Part shown: one piece after another, positions 32,706 through 37,974 of the stretch | Layout of the letters: every line of letters begins with the position of its first letter | Numbering within the stretch: position 1 is the first letter of the stretch | Translations under genes and position numbers: made by a program | The notes under the pieces: model-generated | Databases searched by the model: none | Seen by the model: the letters and a program-made list of their open reading frames with translations, nothing else | What the model was told of the DNA's origin: nothing | Assembly (NCBI GenBank): GCA_021803945.1 | Contig: JAJZKW010000003.1 | Coordinates: 1-37,974, forward strand | DNA from: Microcaldota archaeon | GTDB lineage: Archaea; Micrarchaeota; Micrarchaeia; Micrarchaeales; CABMGC01 | Length of the DNA stretch: 37,974 nt | Reading direction: 5' to 3'

Positions 32706-33461
32706 TCAGGAGCGGCTCAGCCAGGCGCCAATATTTTCTTTTACATTATCGTAGGGGGGCAGCTGGTCGAAGACTATGCTCTTTAGCTCTTTTGAATAGG
32801 CGCTTTCCATGGCCTCCAGTTTTTCCACAAAGCTATTCCTGTCAAACTTCATGTTGTAATATTTCAGCTTTGCATTGACCAGGTCTTCTTCGAATTTTAC
32901 ATGCTTATTTGCCGTCAGATAATGCAGATCGTATATATCTCTTGCCTTATCCCTTGTGAGTATGGCTCTCACTTTTTCAGCGCAGACTTCGGAAAGATCC
33001 ATGCCACTTAAGTATTTAATCGGAAGGGAGTATTGAGGAAGGTCAAGCTTCAATGGCAATGGTTTTTTTGCTATTGTCTCCCTCATGCTTATCTCGACAT
33101 ATACCCTGCACAGGTCTACCTTGGAGGTGAAAAGCGGGCCCCTGGCATCCACCCTGAAGGAGATTGAAGCATTACTGCCTGAAATCGGTTTTATGCTGTT
33201 CTCTACTCCAAACAGCTCCAGGTCGCGCGAGACCCTATTGGGCAGGTCGTGATGCAATAACGCCTCGGAAGCCGTGAAATCGAGATCCTCAGAAAACCTG
33301 CTCAAGCCTTGGAAAAACCAGAGGTACGTGCCGCCCTTGAATACCAGCGGAGCGTCTGAGAGACTGGTCAGTATGAGAGACTGCATATAATGTTTCTCCT
33401 GCTGCCATGGCCTTAATCCGCTCAGCCTTCCGATTTCAAATAATTGCGCTTTGTCAATCAT
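32706..33461 (-). CDS. abiEii: AbiEii-type nucleotidyltransferase toxin
   Basis: A 251-aa protein of the AbiEii/AbiGii toxin family, a DNA polymerase beta-like nucleotidyltransferase. Motif I is FKGGTYLWFFQGLSRFSEDLDF with Asp59 and Asp61 as metal ligands; a later RDKARDIYDLHYL holds the conserved Lys/Arg-Asp pair. In known systems this enzyme modifies tRNA and causes growth arrest, often as phage defence. The start overlaps the AbiEi stop by 4 nt. Catalytic residues look intact. Confidence 0.9.
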   Translation of the reverse strand: MIDKAQLFEIGRLSGLRPWQQEKHYMQSLILTSLSDAPLVFKGGTYLWFFQGLSRFSEDLDFTASEALLHHDLPNRVSRDLELFGVENSIKPISGSNASISFRVDARGPLFTSKVDLCRVYVEISMRETIAKKPLPLKLDLPQYSLPIKYLSGMDLSEVCAEKVRAILTRDKARDIYDLHYLTANKHVKFEEDLVNAKLKYYNMKFDRNSFVEKLEAMESAYSKELKSIVFDQLPPYDNVKENIGAWLSRS

Positions 33462-34033
33462 CTTATCATCTCGCTGATTTTTTTACTGCCCCAGTTGCCT
33501 GAGAAGATAGCGCCAAGCTCGCCTAGCCTTTTCCCATCCAGATAAGGTATGTATTCGTCTATCTCTTTTCTGGAATATGTATTCAGGTACAATCCGTCTA
33601 TAATGGCCTTTTCAGGCTCTGCTACGAATACATAACTGCCTGACTTTTGATATTTTTTATATCCGAAGAATAGGGTTCCGGGAATTTTATGGTAAAAAAT
33701 CCTCCTGTCTTCATAATCAAGCGTGTTTTTCGTGGTTACACATTCTATCCGTTTTGGCACCTGCTGTATGATACCGTGAAATAGGAGTGAGGAATTCAGC
33801 GATATGTATGACGGTTCAACAAGCTGGGTTGCGATAACCAGATCGTCTTCGGTGAATGATATCTTGCCCTTTCCTAGTCTTCTTGCCAGGCCCTTTTTGA
33901 CTAGCCTGGATGAATATACTGTAGAGATTGCCCTCGACTTGGAAATGATGTTTGATAGCTGTTGAATCGTGTATACGGAACGTCCAGAGCCTATGGCCAT
34001 ATCTTTTATCTGATACAACGATAGTTCTTTCAT
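33458..34033 (-). CDS. abiEi: AbiEi-type antitoxin / transcriptional repressor
   Basis: A 191-aa protein. The N-terminal ~60 residues form a winged helix (YTIQQLSNIISKSRAISTVYSSRLVKKGL), followed by the AbiEi C-terminal antitoxin domain with PSYISLNSSLLFHG and VAEPEKAIIDGLYL. The family neutralises AbiEii and represses the operon by binding inverted repeats upstream. Such a repeat is present at 34044-34071. It is immediately upstream of and overlaps the toxin gene. Confidence 0.88.
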   Translation of the reverse strand: MKELSLYQIKDMAIGSGRSVYTIQQLSNIISKSRAISTVYSSRLVKKGLARRLGKGKISFTEDDLVIATQLVEPSYISLNSSLLFHGIIQQVPKRIECVTTKNTLDYEDRRIFYHKIPGTLFFGYKKYQKSGSYVFVAEPEKAIIDGLYLNTYSRKEIDEYIPYLDGKRLGELGAIFSGNWGSKKISEMIR

Positions 34034-34043
34034 ATTTTATCAT

Positions 34044-34071
34044 CCCTACATAACTATATTGTTATATAGGG
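34044..34071. promoter_or_regulatory. Inverted-repeat operator of abiEi-abiEii
   Basis: CCCTACATAAC and GTTATATAGGG form 11-bp arms with one mismatch around a 6-nt spacer. It lies 11-38 nt before the abiEi ATG and just downstream of a minus-strand TATA box at 34079-34088, so it should cover the start site. Part of the arm (ATATAGTTAT) recurs as a direct repeat over the TATA element. Confidence 0.7.
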
Positions 34072-34078
34072 AGTATAA

Positions 34079-34088
34079 CTATATAAAG
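34079..34088 (-). promoter_or_regulatory. TATA box of abiE operon
   Basis: Minus-strand CTTTATATAG, 46-55 nt before the abiEi ATG. Confidence 0.5.
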
Positions 34089-34147
34089 ATTGCTGCTGGC
34101 AGACGCGGAGACCATTGCCGGAAGGCACATATCCTCAAGGCGCAGGA

Positions 34148-35560
34148 TCAGGAGATCTTTCCCTGCTCCTTGGTGTACAGGAGTATGTCGTGGAACTTCC
34201 TTGTGAGCGGATTTGCCTTGACCCCATATATCGCCTTCACGTTCTTCTGGAGCGCGAGCTCGACAAGCCTCTGCGTTATGACGCCATCCAGCACTACGGC
34301 ATATATGCCGCTTGAGTAGTCTATCTCTGAAAGCAGCTCCCTGATAGGTATCTCCTTGACGATGTTTCCTGCGCCGTCGTAGAGCCTGCTCCTCAGCGTT
34401 CCTGAAAGCTCGTCCAGTCCTCCTGATATCTGCGCAAGCACCTGCGCCTCTAGCACAGGATTGGCCTCCTTAGGCTCCCTTGTCCCTAGCTTTGATGCTG
34501 GCTCGTAGCTCGCAGTATCTATCTTTGCAAGGCCTGTGTCGTTATTGTCTGCCTGCCTGGGCTGCAGATCAGGATTTCGCGCTGCGGGCTGTGGCTGAGG
34601 CTGCTGCCTCTGCTGCGGTGCCTGCTGCTGCGAATGCTGCGGCTGCTGGGGCGAAGGATGCTGCTGCTGCCTGAAGGGCTGCTCATTCCTCCTCTGCGCC
34701 CTCTGCTGCGCGAATGCTCCGCTTGTCCCCAGTCCCTTGTACTGGTCCACAGGTATCCTCGTCCTCATCGACTTTATTATCTCCTTCCTGGTGAGGTCCT
34801 CCACCTCCTTGCCGTCAGGGGCCTTTGCTATGAAATCTACCTCTGCGACGTTGAGTATCGACCTTGCGATCATGTCTCCTCCCCTGTCGCCGTCAAGGAA
34901 GAGGGTCGCCTCCTTCTGGTTTATCAGGTCCACTATGGATTTCGGTATTGTGCTCGCTGCTCCGCCCACCGCTATGGCATTCTGTATGTCATTCTTCAGC
35001 AGGTTGAGCACGTCGGCCCTTCCTTCTACTATTATCACCTCGTCGCTTACGGCTATGTCAGGCCCTGCGGCAAGCTTCTCTGGTCCGAACTCCGTTATCT
35101 CGCTAGCCTTGACGTCTGACTGCACCATCTCGGAGATCTCCTTGCTGTCTGGTATCTCGGTGTCCATAAGCTTCTTCAGCAGCTCCTTGGCCCTTAGCAG
35201 TATCTTTCTCCTCTTCTCCGACCTTGTGTCTTCTACCTTGTCTACCGAAAACTGCGCCTCGTAGGGGCCCACCCTGTCCACAGACTCCACTGCGGCTGCA
35301 AGTATGCAAGTCTCTATCCTGTCAAGCGATGCCGGGAGGAAGAGCTTTCCGAATGTCTTGTTTGACGACTGGTTGACCTCTATCTCGATCCTCCCTATCT
35401 TCCCGTTCTTCTGGAGCTCCCTGAGGTCAAGCTCGTTGCCCAGGAGGCCCTCCGTCTGTCCGAAGACCGCGCCTATGATGTCAGGCTTGTCCACCACTCC
35501 GTCTATGTTGAACTTCGCTTCGACCATGTACTTTACTATCTCAAGATAAGTCTTTGCCAT
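34148..35560 (-). CDS. dnaG: Archaeal DnaG-like primase / exosome subunit
   Basis: A 470-aa bacterial-type DnaG homologue of archaea. The N-terminal domain (1-165) is the archaeal type, starting AKTYLEIVKYMVEAKF. The TOPRIM domain has IIVEG (Glu179) and LFLDGDRGGD (Asp223, Asp225). A Gln/Pro-rich low-complexity linker spans about 282-336, followed by the C-terminal domain (about 345-470) with LSGTLRSRLYDG. In archaea DnaG is a core part of the RNA exosome and can bind poly(A) RNA; primase activity has also been reported. The domains are complete. Confidence 0.92.
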   Translation of the reverse strand: MAKTYLEIVKYMVEAKFNIDGVVDKPDIIGAVFGQTEGLLGNELDLRELQKNGKIGRIEIEVNQSSNKTFGKLFLPASLDRIETCILAAAVESVDRVGPYEAQFSVDKVEDTRSEKRRKILLRAKELLKKLMDTEIPDSKEISEMVQSDVKASEITEFGPEKLAAGPDIAVSDEVIIVEGRADVLNLLKNDIQNAIAVGGAASTIPKSIVDLINQKEATLFLDGDRGGDMIARSILNVAEVDFIAKAPDGKEVEDLTRKEIIKSMRTRIPVDQYKGLGTSGAFAQQRAQRRNEQPFRQQQHPSPQQPQHSQQQAPQQRQQPQPQPAARNPDLQPRQADNNDTGLAKIDTASYEPASKLGTREPKEANPVLEAQVLAQISGGLDELSGTLRSRLYDGAGNIVKEIPIRELLSEIDYSSGIYAVVLDGVITQRLVELALQKNVKAIYGVKANPLTRKFHDILLYTKEQGKIS

Positions 35561-35870
35561 AATAATCCACTATTTTATCATAATCGCAAGATGGGCTAGG
35601 GTCCAACTTGGCATATAGCTCAGCTATGATCACTCCGCGCACAACAATCAACCAAAAGGAAGACGTTACAACGAGGCGCAGAGGCAATCATAAAGTCCGT
35701 GATTTGCACTTTGATTAGTATAATATGCCATTGTTTTACCCTTATTTCCTATTACTCGCTTCTGATGATTTATTTGAATAACAAGGTTAATAATGCTTTT
35801 GTGCGCTTCGCTCCGGAGCCTTTTTGGTGCACCTTGCTGCGCTGGAGCCCCTCCCGGCGCCCTAATGCGC
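35561..35870. other. Spacer between dnaG and the membrane microprotein
   Basis: 310 bp with no convincing ORF. It holds the dnaG upstream region (a TATA-like GCTATATGC near 35618 on minus, beside a small ATAGCTcAGCTAT palindrome), an AT-rich stretch (35700-35800), and a GC-rich block at about 35795-35870 with perfect palindromes GCTCCGGAGC and GGTGCACC. The GC-rich block follows the microprotein stop on the minus strand and may be its structured 3' end or terminator. Confidence 0.45.
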
Positions 35871-36023
35871 CTAGAGCATCGCGGCTATTATTGCGCCGAA
35901 AAACAGCAGTATTATTGACGCCACAAGGGAGATGTTTGAGTAATTCCTGACCCTTGCATCGAACCTTGCTTTCGAAGACAACTGCATGTGCTTCCGCGCT
36001 CTCGTTCTCCTAGACTTTGTCAT
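35871..36023 (-). CDS. 50-aa basic membrane microprotein
   Basis: ATG 36023 to TAG 35871. The N-terminal ~27 residues are strongly basic (MTKSRRTRARKHMQ), and residues about 30-49 form one membrane helix (ISLVASIILLFFGAIIAAML). A Shine-Dalgarno-like AGGTGGGG lies just before the ATG. Layout (cytoplasmic basic N-terminus, C-terminal tail anchor, about 50 aa) resembles archaeal Sec61-beta, but the usual Gly-Pro segment is absent, so the identity is open. Confidence 0.6.
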   Translation of the reverse strand: MTKSRRTRARKHMQLSSKARFDARVRNYSNISLVASIILLFFGAIIAAML

Positions 36024-36157
36024 ATTCCCCACCTGATAATAAGATGGTATTTAAGATATTTAAGCCTTTTATCCAAGTTTTTGGACCGTGCTGCACGCAG
36101 CTGCGGCTGCTAGGCAATCTTTATTAAGTTGAAAGTGGAGAATAGAGTGGTGTATTT

Positions 36158-36613
36158 TTGCACAGGTACATCAAAGGCGCCAGGAGTGAAAGGGAGCTGC
36201 TCAACAAGTTCTATGAGATTGGCTACTCGGTGGTTAGAGCGGCCGGGAGCGGCGTTAATTCCCTTGGCCCTGACATACTTGCAATAAAGGACGGTATCTG
36301 CTTATCTTTCGAATGCAAGGCCTGGGACAGGGGAAGCCTGTCGCTTGATCCTGAGCAGTACGGCAAGCTCATCGAATGGGAGAGGAACAGCGCCACGCAC
36401 ACGTTCGTTGCATGGAGGATAAAGGGCAAGGGATGGCTGTTCATAAAGCTCGACGAGTTCACGAAGGGGGAGAGGAACTACAACGTGACAATGAAGCATG
36501 CGTTCGAGATAAACAGGGACCTTGATTCGATACTCGCCATGGGCCCGTCGCTTGGGACAAAGCAGCAGTCAGGCGCCGTGCAGGAAACAGGACAGCAACA
36601 GGCTTCAGTTTAG
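36158..36613 (+). CDS. hjc: Holliday junction resolvase
   Basis: A 151-aa archaeal resolvase of the restriction-endonuclease-like fold that cuts four-way junctions in recombination. Catalytic residues: Glu in KGARSERELL, Asp in GPDILA and the E-x-K in FECKAW. The C-terminal ~25 residues are a polar Gln-rich tail not needed for the fold. TTG 36158 is chosen since it gives the conserved N-terminus (HRYIKGARSEREL). A TATA-like tctttattaag lies about 30-40 bp upstream. It overlaps the next convergent gene by 9 nt. Confidence 0.93.
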   Translation: MHRYIKGARSERELLNKFYEIGYSVVRAAGSGVNSLGPDILAIKDGICLSFECKAWDRGSLSLDPEQYGKLIEWERNSATHTFVAWRIKGKGWLFIKLDEFTKGERNYNVTMKHAFEINRDLDSILAMGPSLGTKQQSGAVQETGQQQASV

Positions 36614-37168
36614 CTCCACTGCTATAGGGCACTGCGCCATGTAGTTGCCATTACCATATACAAACATATGGGAGGCAGTGATTGTCGTATAGTTGTATGA
36701 ACTGTAATTGAGGAATATCCCAGGCTCGCTGCCGGCTATCCCGAGGCAGTATGACGAGGACGAAGTCCCGATAGAGATATTGCCTCCGAGGCCGGTCTTT
36801 GGATATGTGCATGTGGCATTCTGCTGATCGACAAGGAAGAAGTCTATTGTGGATGCCTTCCTCGAGTGCGCCAGTACCTGTATTATGGATGTGAAGCACG
36901 GGTTCTCAGCTGAATACTGCGACAGGTTGCTGTATGTGACGGTAAGGCTCACCCTTGGAGCGCTCTGGAATCCTGACTTGAACAATGGGAAAGGCACTGA
37001 TGACCCGAGTATGCCGTATCCAAGATATGCGGCTACGGCTATGACTATTATTATGACTACTGCTACGGCTGCATATGTCGCAGGGATGCCTTTCTTCTGC
37101 TTTGGCTGCGCGTCTCCCTTTGCCTGCCTGCTTGAGGCATGAGTCACTTGTTTCTTGCTATCTGCCAT
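36605..37168 (-). CDS. Membrane-anchored exoplasmic protein
   Basis: A 187-aa protein with a Lys/Gln-rich cytoplasmic N-terminus (about 1-28), one membrane helix (about 30-52) and a Ser/Tyr-rich exoplasmic domain with four Cys (PCFTS, ATCTYP, SYCLG, AQCPI) that could form disulfides, and several N-x-S/T sequons. No family is recognised. It lies 6 nt after the next gene on the same strand, so the two are probably co-transcribed. Confidence 0.7.
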   Translation of the reverse strand: MADSKKQVTHASSRQAKGDAQPKQKKGIPATYAAVAVVIIIVIAVAAYLGYGILGSSVPFPLFKSGFQSAPRVSLTVTYSNLSQYSAENPCFTSIIQVLAHSRKASTIDFFLVDQQNATCTYPKTGLGGNISIGTSSSSYCLGIAGSEPGIFLNYSSYNYTTITASHMFVYGNGNYMAQCPIAVELN

Positions 37169-37174
37169 ATGCCA

Positions 37175-37974
37175 TCACTTCAAGAAGAGGGATGCCAGGC
37201 ATGAATCCGTGAACTGCTGGTTGCCGCTCTGGCTCAATATCGTGCCGTAGAAGGAATACGCCGTGATGGTGTTGAAGCTGCTGTTTGTGAGTATTATGAC
37301 AGGCACTCCGCTCGACGCATACTGCGCGAGGCACTGGTCAGGCGTCTGCACTGCACCTGAAACTGTGCCGCACAGGCCTCCGCTCATCGTAACCTTTATG
37401 ACCTTCTTCCCCTCATGCGCAAGCGCAGATGCTATGGTATTCTCGCATGAGACAAGGGAGGGATTGGATGTGCCGTTTATGGCCACAGCCACGGTGCTTG
37501 ACGCCTGTATTGCTGCGGTAGCTGCGGATAGAGGCGCGCTTCCGTTTGCCGCGACAGAGGCCGAATATGCCATGATTATGTATATTAAAAGGACTATAAC
37601 CACTGCTGCTGAGAGTATCCTCCAGTTCCTGCGCGCGTGACCGTGCATCCTTATCCTCTGGCGCCTGTTCAGGCGGTGGAAGGACCTGTAGAACAGGATG
37701 AGTATTATGGCTGCTATTATTATCGCAGGTATTATGGATATCAAAGGCGCTTCCCTGACGCCGCTCGAGAACGATCCTGCGCCCCCTAATGCTGAAACCA
37801 GAGGTGCGTCTATCGCCCTTGCCATGTCTGCCAGGAGGTTATTGCTATGCGGCACTGCCTTTATTTCGGTGTTCAGGGCAGTAAAGTTGCTGCTAAGTGC
37901 ATTTATGTCAGAAGGCCTTGAAGAGAGCTGCGCGCTTAGCTGCGTCTCGCGTATGCTGAGAGCTACTGCAGACT
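37175..37974 (-). CDS. Two-helix membrane protein with exoplasmic Cys domain (5' end outside window)
   Basis: The frame has no stop up to the window edge, so this is a partial gene with about 265 codons visible. GTG at 37855 should not be taken as the start: the upstream part is protein-like (ending NALSSNFTALNTEIKAVPHS). Two membrane helices (PLISIIPAIIIAAIILILFY and RILSAAVVIVLLIYIIMAY) flank a basic loop. A ~130-residue exoplasmic domain with four Cys follows (VSCENT, GGLCGT, DQCLAQ, DSCLAS). No family recognised; the fold may be thioredoxin-like (IKVTMSGGLC, GVPVIILTN), which is only a guess. Pairs with the 187-aa gene. Confidence 0.7.
   Translation of the reverse strand, partial: SAVALSIRETQLSAQLSSRPSDINALSSNFTALNTEIKAVPHSNNLLADMARAIDAPLVSALGGAGSFSSGVREAPLISIIPAIIIAAIILILFYRSFHRLNRRQRIRMHGHARRNWRILSAAVVIVLLIYIIMAYSASVAANGSAPLSAATAAIQASSTVAVAINGTSNPSLVSCENTIASALAHEGKKVIKVTMSGGLCGTVSGAVQTPDQCLAQYASSGVPVIILTNSSFNTITAYSFYGTILSQSGNQQFTDSCLASLFLK

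Noticed and set aside
37175-37855. Complete 226-aa gene starting at GTG 37855
   Set aside because: The frame continues without a stop to the window edge with protein-like sequence, so the start lies outside.
1-37974. CRISPR array, rRNA, insertion sequence or provirus
   Set aside because: No regularly spaced direct repeats, rRNA sequence, transposase or virus structural genes were seen; inteins are the only mobile elements recognised.

Overview
The window is archaeal. It carries a replication factor C small subunit, membrane-anchored LonB protease, topoisomerase VI subunit A, a type IA topoisomerase, archaeal DnaG, Hjc resolvase, an archaeal threonyl-tRNA synthetase, an STT3/AglB oligosaccharyltransferase, a tRNA gene with a bulge-helix-bulge intron, and TATA boxes about 25-30 bp before likely starts. 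Very short spacers, ATGA overlaps, several TTG starts, heavy ATA/AGG codon use, short protein versions and a giant Cys-rich surface protein suggest a small-genome DPANN archaeon. Micrarchaeota (ARMAN-2-like) is my best guess, by inference only.

Layout. 1-2.7 kb: tRNA-Leu and a leftward dapL-lysA pair (diaminopimelate transaminase and decarboxylase, lysine synthesis) preceded by a structured GC-rich leader. 2.97-4.4 kb: rfcS, tRNA-Ala with a 30-nt intron, and a 35-codon extremely acidic microprotein. 4.4-12.7 kb: a 1826-aa secreted, C-terminally anchored protein with an embedded lysozyme/transglycosylase-like domain, next to aglB. 12.8-17.6 kb: trmI-like methyltransferase, topA and a small membrane protein (leftward operon), then a rightward pair of 4-TM transporter halves, then an MscS channel. 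17.6-23.4 kb: an inverted-repeat spacer, then lonB with two inteins (one splitting the P-loop), translationally coupled to top6A.

23.5-30.8 kb: a DUF302 protein, endonuclease III, a MEMO protein, and a six-gene leftward operon: RHH regulator, 102-aa unknown protein, cysD, cysN (ATP sulfurylase), an alkaline-phosphatase-superfamily enzyme and a GT4 glycosyltransferase. A 16-bp perfect palindrome lies at its promoter. 30.9-38 kb: thrS; an abiEi-abiEii toxin-antitoxin pair with an inverted-repeat operator; dnaG with a Gln/Pro-rich linker; a 50-aa membrane microprotein; hjc; and two membrane-anchored exoplasmic proteins, the last cut by the window edge.

Themes: information processing (rfcS, topA, top6A, dnaG, hjc, nth, thrS, trmI) interleaved with cell-surface biology (giant protein, aglB, glycosyltransferase, sulfate activation, transporters). 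The points most worth a second look are the lysozyme-like domain in an archaeal surface protein, the autoregulated sulfate-activation/glycosyltransferase operon, the doubly intein-split LonB, the structured lysine-operon leader, the acidic microprotein and the AbiE module.
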